NCBI GenBank assembly: GCA_947247005.1
Contig: OX365948.1
Span: forward strand, 39,560,601-39,624,600
DNA length: 64,000 nucleotides
Source of the DNA: Spisula solida
Taxonomy: Eukaryota > Mollusca > Bivalvia > Venerida > Mactridae
Reading direction: 5' to 3'
Positions 1 through 29,800 of the stretch are shown piece after piece (within the stretch, counting starts at the first letter, position 1; every line of letters starts with the position of its first letter). The notes under the pieces are model-generated. The model was not told where the DNA came from, did no database searches, and saw only the letters and a program-made list of their open reading frames with translations. A program made the translations under genes and the position numbers.

Positions 1-289
1 AAAATAGCGTGTGTATGTAAAGGAACGTGTGTGCGTACTAAGTTGCTGTAAGCTAGTGTATGTTAGTCGTTTAATGTTCATTTTGTGTGTAATTCATTTG
101 ATTGCCTTTGTATATAATATGTTACATAACTTTAGAGACTAAAGTTTTCCTAGCAGGAGAATGTTATTACAACGAGAAATTTGACATTTTTTTGTGTTCG
201 TATAACTTTATCTCTGTTCTTGCGTTTTGGTCATTTTGTTGGACACCTTAAGTAATAAATGTTATTCTAATATGATTTTATTGCTGCAG

Positions 290-405
290 GCCCAACATTA
301 AAGCCAGGCCGTATGACAATCGAATGTGTTATGGAATATGCAAGCTTTCATAAATTTGATAAAAATCTGTGTGACCCGCTAATATATGAAACCCCACCTA
401 CCTAG
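290..405 (+). CDS. Possible terminal coding exon of an unidentified gene
   Basis: A pyrimidine-rich stretch ending in CTGCAG is followed by 38 in-frame codons closing on TAG at 403-405. The peptide includes KPGRMTIECVMEYASFHKFD and ends YETPPT. Any gene would start left of the window. I do not recognise the peptide. It could be chance or part of a repeat. An AATAAA-like run lies near 878, about 470 bases downstream. Confidence 0.28.
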
Positions 406-1117
406 CTTTTATCGTTAAATATGTTATTACATTGGTTAATTAAAATCACGTGCTTACTCAGAAGTATTCACTGAAAGTAAATTGTGAATTTGGTCAAGGC
501 AGTCTTTGAGACATACTCTTAGTGAAAAGTTCTTGTTGATATAAGTCTTAGTGACTACGTTACATTACTACGTTACATAACTTTGTGAAACTTAATATTG
601 TGACTTATTATAACTTAACTTTGTGATATTGAACTTTGTGACTTTATATACTGCATGATACTATTATTTACTGAACATTAAAAAATCGTCATCGTTAAAA
701 GAAACTGTGTGATTGTCGTATATTACTCCTACGTCACTTCCGCCCGATCATGAATCAGTGCTGTGTGCATTACGTTACTTGTGGAGCCCGGATGGGCCCC
801 TGTAACATATACACAAAAATATACATACTAACATATATACATGGTACATTATATACACAAAGAGAGGAGTACATGTAAAATAAAGCACTTTATGTTCAAA
901 TAGATGTAGATTGATAGTATTCCAAAATAGGTTACTTAGAATATTAAGTTATTCTTATGTCAAAGGAATGTTTCAAGAAGTAGCAAATGTTATATAGAGA
1001 TTTTTTATTTTCCGTATTCATTAGATTGTTAAACATTGATAGGGAGGGCCATCTGATAAAAGGCATGTATTTTTGTCTTAGATTATAATATTTATCGCAT
1101 GTCATTAGGAAGTGGTA
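406..1117. other. AT-rich non-coding stretch
   Basis: I see no gene, repeat array or RNA here. It consists of AT-rich unique-looking sequence, and its right end abuts the 3' end of a LINE relic. Confidence 0.5.
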
Positions 1118-2892
1118 TTATGTTTCTACGAGATTTTTATTGCAGTTTTGACATATTCGGTTAGATCTGTCTGTGTTATTGTATCGCCCTGTTTCAATGG
1201 CTAGACAGTGAGCGGATACCCTAAATCTTGTAAGATGTTTTCTGAGAAAATCGTTACTGATTAAATCGAGATATTTCTCAAAAGTGAATGTTGTTTTAAA
1301 ACTCAAGTATTGTTGCATTTTTGACATTTGGCCTAGCTTATTTCTCCATTCCTGTTGAAACTGGTCTCTTATTCTGGTTTTAAACATAGTCTGATAGTTG
1401 TAATTCATTGTGAAATTCTGTTTTAGATATGAGAATCCAATTGTATCAATGTATGCATTTATTTTATAACACCACGAGTTTTTTGACAGATTTACATTAT
1501 TTTGTTGATTAAGCCATATGTTATGTAATAAGGTTCCAGGATTGTTTCGTATTTTGCACCATAGAGTTAGACTTCTTTCCTTGCATAATACTGAAATTGG
1601 ATATTTTCCCAGTTCGCCTAGAACTGCCATATTAGGTGTTGAAGATTTGACGCCTAGAATCTTTTTGTAGTATTGAATTTGAACCCTATCGAATATATCC
1701 GTATTATACAATCCTAGTATTTCAGAACAGTAAAGGAGAATGGGTTCAACCATGCGCTCAAATAGGTATAACTTTGTACTGACGTCGAATTTTAGTCTAG
1801 AATAAATAGAATATAGGCCGTTAATAGCTTTCAATGCTTGGTCAGATAAAGTTTTAATTGCCTCTTTTATATAGCCATTATAGACAAATTTAACACCAAG
1901 ATAGACAAATGAATCAACAACTTCAATCGGGACATCATTAATGAGCCAAACTGGAGGTTCAGTTCTCGTTTGCTAAAAATACAAATTTTGGTTTTGTTTA
2001 TATTTATTTTGAGACCCCATTTAGCTGAATACAAGTATAAACTATCAAGTTGGTTTTGTAGACTTCTTTCATCTGTAGTTAAGATGACCATATCATCCGC
2101 AAAAAGTAAGATATGAATGCAAAGTTGATTTATATCGTAGTCAGTAAGTGCAGTAAAATCTATATTCTTCACGACGTCATTCACGAAAAGTATAAATAGG
2201 ATGGATGACAAGGGCTCCCCTTGTTTCAATCCGAGAGAAATGTCGAAAAAGTCAGACAACGTTTTATGAACCTTGACACATGCTGAGATTTTACAGTATA
2301 TAGATTTTAGCATAGTAACCCTTTTAGAGCTGACACCGCAATCCGTTAACTTATACCACAAAGAGTCCCTACATACGGTGTCGAACGCTTTTTCATAGTC
2401 GATAAATGCGCAGTATAAAGACTTCTTGTCCGCAATTACCTGGTTAATGATACTGTGCAGAATAAACACACAGTCAGACGTGCTTTTCTTGTTCCTAAAC
2501 CCAAACTGTTCGTCACAGAGAGCACTATTCTCTTCACACCATGCATTCAGTCTGTTACGCAGGACTAATGAAAATATTTTGGCCATTGTATTTATCAGTG
2601 AAATACCTCTGTAATTTGAAGGGTCAGATTTGTCTCCCTTTTTATGGATAGGTACAATGATACCCTTTGTCCAGGATTCTGGGTACACACCAGAATCGAA
2701 CAGTTTGTTAAATATTCTTACAAGATATGGTGCTATAAATTGTTTTGCGTCAATAAAGAAGTCGCACGCTATTTTATCACAACCAGGCGCCTTATTTCTC
2801 GCTAAACTAGAGATAGTTTTACAAATTTCGTTTTCATCAAATGGTTTATCTAAGCATTCAATGTTAATTTGGTTTTCGTGTTGAGACACCAA
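1118..2892 (-). mobile_element. 5'-truncated LINE (non-LTR retrotransposon) reverse transcriptase, frameshifted
   Basis: Reverse-transcriptase relic of a non-LTR retrotransposon. The upstream reading block (2892 to about 1970) carries the RT core in order: APGCDKI, VPIHKKGDKSDPSNYRGISL, DEQFGFR, the YEKAFDTV block, GLKQGEPLS and the catalytic FADDM near 2090-2102. A one-base-class frameshift near 1965-1972 moves the frame; the downstream block continues with a FVYLGVKF-like motif, the region after the RT palm, and a C-terminal Cys motif (RICQNC) before the stop at 1118. No endonuclease domain is present upstream, so it is 5' truncated, the usual fate of a LINE insertion. The clade cannot be settled by eye (jockey/CR1-like in general appearance). 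Because the frame is broken it is unlikely to be active. Confidence 0.85.
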
Positions 2893-3859
2893 GTGTACTA
2901 ATTACTTTTAATATCATAAGCTATATAGAAACATGTACAAGTATACAGTGTGTAAGAGAGTTGTTGATACGTAGATAGCTAAGCGCAGACTGGTTGACTG
3001 ACTCTACTACACTCTGTACATACAGGTGAATAGGCTTATTAGCCATAATGCAACAATGAGAATACATTATTTGTATCTCATCAACACATTTTAAATGTAT
3101 ATACATACACTGACCATACAACATAGTGTTGCGACTCGTCGAAATGTGGGTTATAAGAGATGAGAAGATAAGAAGGCCTCTTGAAATGAACCGACTTGAA
3201 GACATTGCGCCAACTGAACCTTGTAGAACAAGCCTGTTCGGACACAAATAGCTGATGCTGTACAGAGATGCAATAGGTCATTGCTGTTAACAGAAATGTG
3301 ACAACTTATCACATACAAAAGTTTTAGGACTCAATATTTTAAAAGACGCCCTGATAACGGTAAGAATTATTAAAGTACAGCAATTAAAAAAGTCCAACAA
3401 AAACCCTGTAAAACATTCATCTTAACTATTTACATAAAAGTAAATTTCGTTGTTGAAGAATATCGTGTCATGTTTTTGCAGTAATTCTTATCAATTATTT
3501 TTTGTAGAAAATAGCTGTAAAAGTTTCATTAACAGTCGAAGTTGAGAACCTATTTACAATTTCAATAGTCATCTGTATCAGTTCTTGCCTAATTAAACTC
3601 TTCGGATTTGGGACATTGAAACAAAACTTGTGTTTCCGTTTCAACAAGTTCAGAAAAGAATGGACACCTACAGTTTTCAACCCTCGTATACTCCTATTTC
3701 TATTCTAAGGAGTGCCGCTCCTGCCCCGAACTAAGCAAAAGCTGAACGATGAGTGTTAAACATTATCAATGTGCAATAATAGTTGGTATTAAAATTATCA
3801 GTGAGCAAAGCATACATCCTCAATTAAATCCTCCATCACCATTTAAAGCATTTACTCTC
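2893..3859. other. Unassigned spacer between two LINE relics
   Basis: Only short open frames without recognisable motifs are present. It may contain decayed LINE 5' or 3' sequence, but I could not support this. Confidence 0.4.
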
Positions 3860-4665
3860 TAAACACGTACCAACCATTTTTCTTTATATGATAGCATAAG
3901 GTACTCAAACCCTTTAGCAGATACACATTTTCGGGGCAAGACAATGTTATCAATAATATCCTGACATCCATTTTCATACATAAAATTCCTTGTTTTAAAC
4001 ATTAAAATTCTAGCATCTAGTAGATCCATTTTTTAAACAATACATCATTATTCTTTTATTAATTCTTGAATTATCCATATTTTGAAACGAGACCAATAAT
4101 CACATATGGCTTGCCATTGTCTTATGGGTGGAGCCCAACCCTTATCACCTGCAACATCGGCAGTCGGCGTAATCCTCCAAATATCCAAAAAGAATTTCAT
4201 GGCTCGGTTATGAATTGCATCAATGCAAGGGTATGACTTTTCTCCACAAATGACAGCGTCAAATACAACAACTGGCCACACAGTAATATCATACAATTTT
4301 GTAAAAACAGAGGAAGGCCTACCGCCTAGTTTCTTGGATTTTGGTGTAAGCATCCCCAATCCTCTACTCGCTGATCGAGAAACCGCCTTTGCATTAATGT
4401 CAAAATTTAGGTGTTCAGTAAGCAAAAGTCCTAAATAAACGTAACGGTCCACAGTCTGCCGGTAGTAACTGTTTATTAGGTCTGGGTATACTCTTAGATC
4501 TAATGTGAACAAACCTGACTTTTGGTAGCATTTACATACATTCCGTTTGTACCACACCAAACATCCAAAGTATTCAACAAAACCTGCAAGTCGGCCTCAC
4601 TTTCAGCAACCAAGACAATGTCGTCAGCATTATGCATTATGCATGTATACTGTATCTACGTCAGT
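3860..4665 (-). mobile_element. Second, more decayed LINE reverse-transcriptase C-terminal fragment
   Basis: Read on the minus strand, a NADDIVLVAESEADLQVLL stretch near 4640-4570 is an RT catalytic block (A/YADD class). It is followed, after at least one frame change, by a long block with DRYVYLGLLLTEHLN, RSASRGLGML and a tryptophan-rich GWAPPIRQW motif (4560-4048), then a last block (about 4030-3860) in another frame, with DARILMFKTRNFM. The order fits the C-terminal half of a LINE ORF2. It differs in sequence from the element at 1118-2892, so this is a separate family or subfamily. It has several frameshifts, is truncated at the 5' side and is clearly a relic. Confidence 0.7.
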
Positions 4666-5041
4666 ATCAATACAACTTCCAAATATTCAGGGATTTACAG
4701 TCTGTGTCGAACTCGCGTGGCGGCTTACACTGAACATTTGCCCCGCTTGATGAAGAGTGGCAAATGGCACAAGTGGATACCATGAATATTTTATATAATA
4801 TTATTATATTTGTACAGTTACTGTTTATTAGTGGTGAGAATAAAACCGAAAACACACTAATTTAACTACAAAGCATGAGTAATTTGTTAGATAAACGTTT
4901 GGTGCCACTATTATACATGTATATACAAAAAAGTCATGCATATGTATAACTTTCACAGTTTCAAATAAAAATTTGAGAACTAGATGTGAAATCAGAGGTG
5001 CGTGTGTACATGACATATCACATCACCATTTGTTCAAATGA
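4666..5041. other. 3' flank of PON-A
   Basis: Sequence downstream of the PON-A stop codon. On the minus strand an AATAAA (plus-strand TTTATT at 4824-4829) lies about 215 bases after the stop and is a candidate polyadenylation signal. The first few tens of bases after the stop still resemble the PON-B 3' flank. Confidence 0.4.
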
Positions 5042-14312
<9,271 letters not shown>

Positions 14313-16228
14313 AATTCGAGATATTAACAGCTATTACTATTCAAACTTTATGCTCCTCACTTACTTACTACAAATTAAACTAACGTCCTGGCAAAAATAT
14401 TCCAGTGAATGTGATTTGAAATTCTTATAGAGCGTCTCAGTTAGCCTTGCTGCTGTCTAACAATACGGACGTATGCCTACTCAAATTACATTGAATACTG
14501 ATGCTAAACACATACTACTCTAATTTGATAAGGGTCAACAAATTGACCTAGTGAATATTTTGCAAATTTAATAAGATGGACAATTGCATGTTCAGAAACG
14601 AAATGTTACAAAACGAATTTCTTCAAACTTTGATTTTATTTGAAACGTGATGACAAGTCAAACCTCATTAAATAGTTTATGCTACCTTCAAGGCTCAGAG
14701 ATAACAGAATATGGTATTTTTCTTGTCATTTTGGGTCGTGCACAATATGAGAATAGAAAAGGGACAGCCATTTCTATGTAGTCTTGCCACTTTGGTCCTT
14801 GTCCAATATGGCTTATCAGTTACATGGGATACGACGTCCTTTTGACAATGCGTGTCAAATGCAACACGTGCATATTTCAGCAGATTAGAATACCTTTAAA
14901 TATTTGCACAACGTATTCTTAATCGGTTTTGTTCAGTTAACGTAAGACGGACATGAATATTGATTTATTGACCCTTTGTTTGGGTAGTATATTAAAGCTA
15001 CCATAATGTACTGAAATTGCCAAAATCTAGTTGCAGATGTTCTGTTTTATGTTAGACAAATATGGTACTGAACATACTAGTATGGACTAGGCGTACCAAG
15101 TGCCTTAAGATATAAACATGTACAATTAAAATATACAGCACGACAAGAATCGTGTCTAACATGCCGCTCATAATAACCTACGAAATATGTGACGAACATT
15201 TATTGTTTTACATTTTGTCTTGAATTAACGATATTAAAAGATTATACGAAGTGGACAGGGAGGGAAACACTAGACAGAAATAGCATAGCGAGAAAGGCAA
15301 AATAGAAAACACACAGACCACAAGTACGAGCCACAATGACAAACTACAGGAACTTGCATAATTTAAAAAAAATGAAAACACATTTTTTTTCTATTTTTTT
15401 TAAATTATGCAAGTTCCTGTGGACAAACATACAATAAACGAGAAAAATGAAAACATAACAGCTACAATATCCTTCTGATGTGTGTCAAGTTGGTTCAATA
15501 AAATTGTATTAGGGCGTGTTACATGATTGTGAATTGTATAACCATGCATGTTCGGACAAAATTGTAATGGTATTCAACAAAAATATAATAACAACTCAGA
15601 CTTGTTATGATGACTCGGACTGTCTGAATACTCATGATGAGGATAGCACAAAACCTTGAACTGAGTTTATCTAAACATAAACTATCCGAAGCAACAGTTA
15701 TGGCCTGGTTATTAATAAACGCGTTAAGCATATACACTCTTAAGTGTTGGTAAAAAGCAAAACCTTGAACTTACTGCCAGATGATCGTGGATTTGTTTAT
15801 GTTTCTGAAACTTATCTGGGTGTAGTGTTTATATTAAAAGTAAATACTCCAAGACAAATGTAAACAATCGATGTATGTAACATATATTTTACGAACTTCA
15901 TTCTAGACAAGCTCCTTGTCGTGTGTATTTTTATTATTACATGTTGCATGTATTGGGTCTTGGTGTATATCACGTATCAGACATAATACAGACTATCTGC
16001 GATTAGTTCATACCAACGTCAATACATATTGGTCACTGAAATATGCAAAGCATAGTTTTTTTTCAAATACAATGTGATTAGGCATCCGTAAAGCAAGAGG
16101 GCAGCAAGGCTAAAACCGGTTTCTTAGAATTTGACATTACGGTCACTTGAATATTTCTTGCCAGTGCATCGTTTTAACGTATTGCAAGTAAAGGGAATTT
16201 AATCATACTTATTGTACTACCTAGAATA
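14313..16228. promoter_or_regulatory. Shared divergent intergenic region of the two PON genes
   Basis: This 1.9 kb stretch separates the two PON start codons, which face away from each other. About 200 bp next to each ATG are homologous in inverted orientation: for example AATATTT...TTGCCAG and GCAGCAAGGCTAA occur at 14440-14387 on minus and at 16110-16165 on plus. Regulatory and 5' UTR sequence was therefore duplicated with the genes. No TATA box is clear enough to place. The centre holds a fragment of the foldback repeat (about 15220-15345) and a hairpin (15346-15420). Confidence 0.55.
15346..15420. repeat. Perfect 28-bp inverted repeat (hairpin) between the PON genes
   Basis: The arm starting ACAGGAACTTGCATAATTTA at 15346-15373 is matched exactly in reverse complement at 15393-15420, with a 19-nt spacer. 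It lies close to the midpoint between the two PON start codons. Confidence 0.85.
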
Positions 16229-23251
<7,023 letters not shown>

Positions 23252-23864
23252 TCATTTGAACGAACGGTGTTGTGATATTTAACACCCGTGTATACATTTA
23301 TGTATGTGTTTACTTATTCTCAAGATTATATTCAAGCTGTGTGAACGTTATATATACAGCATTAGTATCACACTTTCATACAAATTAGATACAATGTATT
23401 GTATTTAGTAGTTGCACTTAGTAATAAATAAAATGTGGTGGTCTTATTTTATTGTATATATATAGTAGTACTTTCCCAGTTACCTCCCCTGAGGACATTT
23501 GATGTTTAAGTTCGATTTATTGACATGTACATTTTATTAACAATACGTAAATACGATTGGGTTGTGAAAAGTACATCGATGAAGAAATAGTAAAACGCAA
23601 AATACAATGTAATACAAATAAAATATCCGAGCAATTTTAAACAAAATTTCATATGAAAATAAATATGATTTCCATTACAAAATATAGTTGCAATTTACAA
23701 ATCTCATAGACATGGCATTCACAAAAAAGTTGTTATGCTTCTATTATAGCATTTCACATCTTATTCCCAAATGATGAACATTTAATACATGTACATGTTG
23801 TACTTGTAAAAGGTGGATCAAATGCCAAGTACAATCTCTTCAGCGGCGATTCCACATTTTAATA
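23252..23864. terminator. Tail-to-tail intergenic region with candidate poly(A) signals
   Basis: PON-B (plus) and the phosphatase-fold gene (minus) converge here with 613 bp between stop codons. A plus-strand AATAAA at 23423-23428 lies about 170 bases after the PON-B stop. A minus-strand AATAAA (TTTATT at 23533-23538) could serve the opposite gene. Nothing else recognisable is present. Confidence 0.4.
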
Positions 23865-26800
23865 CTAGGCATGTTTCTTCCTATGCGTTCGTTTTCGTCC
23901 ACGTGTCTTTGGTTGTTTGGCAGGTTTACCACATGTTACCGTAGCTTTCACACCATAGTGATCGGACAGTGGATAAGCTGACCCACCTGCTTGTACAGAC
24001 GCGTCCTTTACTTTCAACACAACCTGAAATCAATGGATTATGTCTTTAAGTGTATGCCATATTATACTATGACGCAAGAATGTTTAATTTATATACGTTT
24101 ATGAACTGACTGTATGACAAAAAATGAATGAAATGGAAGAAGAAAAAGCAAAGTATACTATGCTTTAACAATGCTTAAATACATACATTTACATGTACAT
24201 TCCAAATGAAAATGAATGTAAAATATTGACTAAAATCTTGTTCACTGCTTCATGTCTGACCATGTTATGAGATTGCTAACCATTAGGAAACGAATTTTTT
24301 ACAACATAACGTTAGTGAAAACAAGTCACTAAGAATTGCAAGCAATTGCAAGTCCCCCACCGGTTGTAAGCCATTTTCAAACCTAGCTTGGAAACTGTTT
24401 GAGTTGTGTCAGGATCCAGATTTTTGACGGACAGACTGACGGACGTTCTCACTGACTTGACATTGTGGGGTTTTCTTTTGTTCATCCTTTTGTTTGTAAA
24501 ACCCAATAAGCAACATTTTACACCCCGTAAGCTACGGAATGAATTTAATCTAAATATAGCCTATTGTTCCACACCCCACAACTCAAATGAGTGAGTACTG
24601 ACAGACAGACGGACAGCAAACCTATAGTCCCCTCCAGTTGAAAACCGGTAGAGGACAAAAAAGAATGATAAATCTGTTCAATTTATTGGTAAAAGAAACA
24701 TGATGGGGTCTTACCTGTGCGTCTGTTATTGTCAAAGGCTTGCTTGCAAAGATATGGTCAATAGACACGTCTACATCAGTCGTTTCGTGAACATTATACG
24801 GATTTAGACTACAGTATGTGCATTCACTTACAGTGTTCGTATTAAATACACCAACCAACCGTTGAAAATTATCTGTAGAGATAATAAATAAATGCAAGTA
24901 TTGCTCGCAGACGATAATTCTAAACTTGAGTATAAATAAAACTTGATCATATCAACACTACACACTCGCTTGTTTTAAGTGTAGATTGAAAGAGATTATG
25001 CAATTTTAAACCTATTATCCATGAGATTTAATAAAACACATTTTATTGTCATATTTTATTTGTAAATAATGCTAGAAATATCGTCCGTGGGCTATATGTG
25101 AAATGTTTCATGCGCTGTTTACAATAGCGATTATAATAGCCATATACATGGTGATCATTAATATATGGTAACATTAATAACTTTAATAACTTTGTCAGTT
25201 GTTAAGATAATATATTGTTATATACCTTTGATTAACATACATATGTAAGTTTTATTCTACACATAAATTATTTTCAAATGTCACATACTTTTTCACATCA
25301 TAAGTTCGAAACGTTTCACTTTATTCTGCAAAACTGCAAAACCAGCCCAAAAATACGTCGAAAATAATCAATTGAAACCTTGCATGTTACACCACCGATA
25401 CTACAAATTTCACAGTGTATTTAAGTTTTCAAACAGATATTGTTTTTGGTTTTGGAGTATTCATTCCTTCCTCTAGGCATCCATATTAAAAGAAACCAAA
25501 AGGGTTTAAGTCTGGTGAGTGTAGAGGCCAAGTTAATGTATGGTCTTCGGCGAAATGATACAGTAGCCAAATTTCTTGAAATCACTGAAAATGAATGGCA
25601 GCATCAAGGACGGTACGGACGTCACCTTTATATAATATGCATTTATTAATCATATCCAAAACAAAACTTGGGCTCATTTGCTTTATAACAAGGGTCAAAC
25701 CACTTCTCTATCATAAAATCTGACAAAGCTAGGTTTATGAAACTTGGTATGTGGATAGGGGGCAATAAGGGGATTATGCACGTCTACAAATATTTTGAAT
25801 CTAACAAAAATTGTGGTTGCTATGGCGACAGAAAGAGTGAAAATTTGCACAAATCTGGATCCTGCCAGAACTCAAAGTGTCTAAGCTAGGGTTATGAAAC
25901 TTCATATGTGGATAGGGGGCATTAATGGGATTATGCACGTCTAAAACATTTTGATTCTGACAAAATTGTGGTTGCTATGGCAACAAAAACATTGAAAATG
26001 GCTTCAAACCGGTAGGGGACGTCTGTATTGCTTGTAATTCTTAATTACTTGTTTTACCGCAAAAGACCCTATTACAAGTATAATATTAAAATTAATCCAC
26101 CAAAAACTAAATGTTAAAAATAATTTTAAACTGACCTTCATTATATGGCTTTACATGTTTTCCGGATCGACCGGCATTTAGATCTCCCAACAATACTAAA
26201 GCTTCTTGATTTTTGAACCTCCTAATAAGATCAGATACTTCATAATCATTTTGAAGATTCCCATTCGCTATAAACTGTGACAGTTTTGCTGAAATAATAT
26301 GCAATTTTACACAGTTTGTTTGCCAGAATTTAAGTTTTATTTCCAAGTATCATATATAATACATATAATTGCAAACAAGTTATTTAGCATTAAGAGATGT
26401 ATGTTGGTTTATATTGGGATTGATGTCAATTGTAATATATTATAACTTGACGATATCTGCACAATATAGATACGTTTGTGAGGATTACTAGTCTACAGTG
26501 TACAGCTACCGTTTACTAGTAATTATGCAAATTTTGCCAGTTTTTTGGATTTTAGACTACATATACGAAGCAGTTATTATATCTAAATGTTAGATTGTGC
26601 ATACGAGTTTCTAGCACTCGAATCATACTTCCTGTGTACGTTGTGTTCATTTAATTATTAGGCTGTCATGCTGTATTCGAACATTCATGGCATTCAACAG
26701 GCCTAAATGTGATACTAGAAGTATTAGATGTGATACCAGATGAGATGCTGGTGGTGGTGGTAGTTGTACATTGATTGGTGTTTCCGTAGACTGACAGATG

Positions 26801-29800
26801 TTGAATTTCTGCAAAAAAAACCATTGTAGTCAGAGATACAAGTGGTATATAGCAGTCCATATGGATTTGTAGTGTTTTTACGTACCTTCAGTTGTATGTG
26901 CGTCACTAAAACTTATGTGAGAACATGCGACCGTGATTTCCCCGTCAATCTGAAAATTAATAAAAAAACATGTTATATTGTACTCTTTACTCATTGTGAA
27001 CAAATCGGCCATGCGGATGGTCTAGAGCTACGTTCGTTTGAGCAATGGTATCGCAAAAATTAAGGAATTTAACGTGTTCCTTATTACAAATATCTTGGTG
27101 CTCACTTCTTATACTTCAAAAGTATGCTGGTCCTGTGTGTCAGATGTTATTCATGTATTGTCCTTCGAGAAAATAAACACAGAAAGGCTGAGCTACAAAC
27201 GTCCAGAATAATAACAAGACATCATGTGAATTGAAAATGGGCATTTATTTTAAATTTTTACGTGACATAACTTGGGTGAAATATCGATGTTGTGTTTTAT
27301 AGTAATATCATGAATGGTCGTATCTGGTGATGACGAAAGCCTTACCGTTGCTTGAAGATAGCCTTTCTGTAAAGCCATTGGCACCCCTTGGTAATATGGA
27401 ACAATTAGTCGGTTTGTCATAGGTTGTTTAGACAGCAACACCAATCCCATTGGGTTCATGTCCCAATTATCGGTAGGCGGATCGGTTGCTATGCAACTAA
27501 AACAAAGCATTTTAACATATTGATAAGTAATTATCAAATACATACAAACATGCCTGTACTCAACCACTTTGCTTATTGGTTCCATTTCAAATTCAAAATA
27601 ATTTTAACTGCGACCATATTTTTTCTAAATTACGTGTAAGGAAATGTGCAAACTACTAATACATGTACATACAAAAGTCCAAACCCCCATTAAGCCAAAT
27701 ATACTTGGTCAGTCATGTGATTACTTGTTTTGCATTTTTTCACGTGTTGTACGAGGAATGCGATACTTTTGTAGCTCACAATCCTAGTTATGTGTAAACT
27801 CCAAGAAAACAGAATGTTCAAGAGTTGTTCTCCGATGGACCCCAGAAGGAAAAAGGAGACAAGGACGCCCAAAAACTACTAGACTAGGTAGGTAGGTGGG
27901 TAGGTAGATAGATAGGTAGATTCCAATACTTAAAAACACTACTAGTAGTAAACATTACGTAGCTGACAATCGGATTTAGCTCAGTGTTAATGCACTGGAC
28001 TGTTAATCCAGAGGCCGTGGAATCCGAATCCCCGGCATCGGAACTTTACATTTCTGGACTATTTATAATATTTCCCGCTATATCTGACCTTGTGTAATGC
28101 AAAGTATCTGGGTAAAGGTGCCAGGAAGCTGTGTATCGGTGCTATACAACGGGCACATTAAAGAGCCAGGCTGTCTATTCGAAAAAAGAGCTAGGCGCAC
28201 TTTTGCCGCGCCGGACATGCCTGTGTCTAATGTCTCTCTCCCTTCGGGGGCTTTCTCTCAGTCTGTCCCTCTGGTCAGATCATGCTGTATATGCACTGGT
28301 ATAGGATACACCTGCGCCTTTGTGGCTGTACCACTTTAATGTAAGGTGTCTTTGAACGTGTGTTCGCATGAAAAAGGCGCTATATAAATCTGGTTATTTA
28401 TTTATTCAATCGAAGAGCGTGCGCGAGAAATTGCAATGTAGCAAATAGGCCAATGTTTGAGACACGCGTGAATGTATTTTTAAAAGTAGTATGAAATTAT
28501 ATATTTAAGTCAACTTAACCTAAAATAAGACAACTACATCCATCAGTGCAAACCTACCTTGCGATATTTGCTGGTAACCCATTAATCAGACAAGTGACAC
28601 ATCTAGAGCGGCCTGTATCATATGTTTTCAATAACTTATTTAGGCAATTATTGCTCAAACAATCCGCAAACCCTGTCATACCACTGCTTAGGCTACATGA
28701 AAACGTCACTATGCAGACAGATAGGTCTTGCACGACAGTAGCATCACAAACTGGTTCTAAGGAAGATAGAGAATATTGATACTGTTTGAGTATGATAGTA
28801 TGCATGCATGTTATAGTGATAGTCAAAAAATGTACACCAATACTTAAAGGTACTGAAGATCCGATTGAGCTAAAAAAATGCATGGCCTAATTTTACTAAC
28901 GAACTAAATATTTTTGTGATAGAAAGCCGCCACTCAAGCATCGGTAATTATTTACATTTTATTATACTTAGTACTTGGTCGGTTAGTATTTTCCGAAACA
29001 CTTGAAAAGTATGTGGGAAAATAATATATAAAATGATGCCTAATTAGTAATTTTTTTGTATAGTAGGGGTATGTTGCATTGCCCTATGACACAAATATAT
29101 AATATTGTCCATGTATATAACTAGTACATATGCAGAATATAGAAGCTGGTATTCAGGAGATGAATAAAGCAATGCTGCCAGAACTTCTGTGTATACACAA
29201 TGTAGTCAAATACCTCTCAATCCAGTACTTTGCGATGGCAGTATTCCATTGAATAAATGCAGCTGACTTTGTGAGTGCGGGAACTGGCCAGAAAGACCAT
29301 TAACAATTGCTTCAACGTCTCTACCGATAAAAACCTGCGGATGCAAAAATATATGTGTGTGCATTTTTCTATTGGTCAATGATGAACACAGATTAATCTA
29401 CATTATGCTATCTCGAACGATAAATCTAGCGTGATTGCAACCAGAGTCAGGTGAAGAATCGGGTATTTGTTCGTGGAATTCTTGGAATACTGACTCTCAC
29501 GGAGACTCGTCAGACTCGAGTCGTTTACAGTTTGGATTATCTGCCCATGCCAGTTAGCGCTAATATATAACATAACATATATTTTATTGACATAAAATTG
29601 CATTGATACAATTTATAATCAAACAAAAAATCAAATATACTAGAAATACTGTAATATTATATATATAGACCACCCGGAACCCGATAAATCTGTGTCTTGC
29701 CTGACAGAGATGGGTACCCGTGATTATAAATGAAAGCAATTTTAACTAATAAGTGAATTTTAATAAAATGATACATGAAAAATACTGAGACATATGAAAT

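Noticed and set aside
27966..28040. Functional tRNA-Asn (GTT anticodon)
   Set aside because: The acceptor stem does not pair, the T arm is degenerate, and a SINE body with a GCGCTATATAAAT tail follows.
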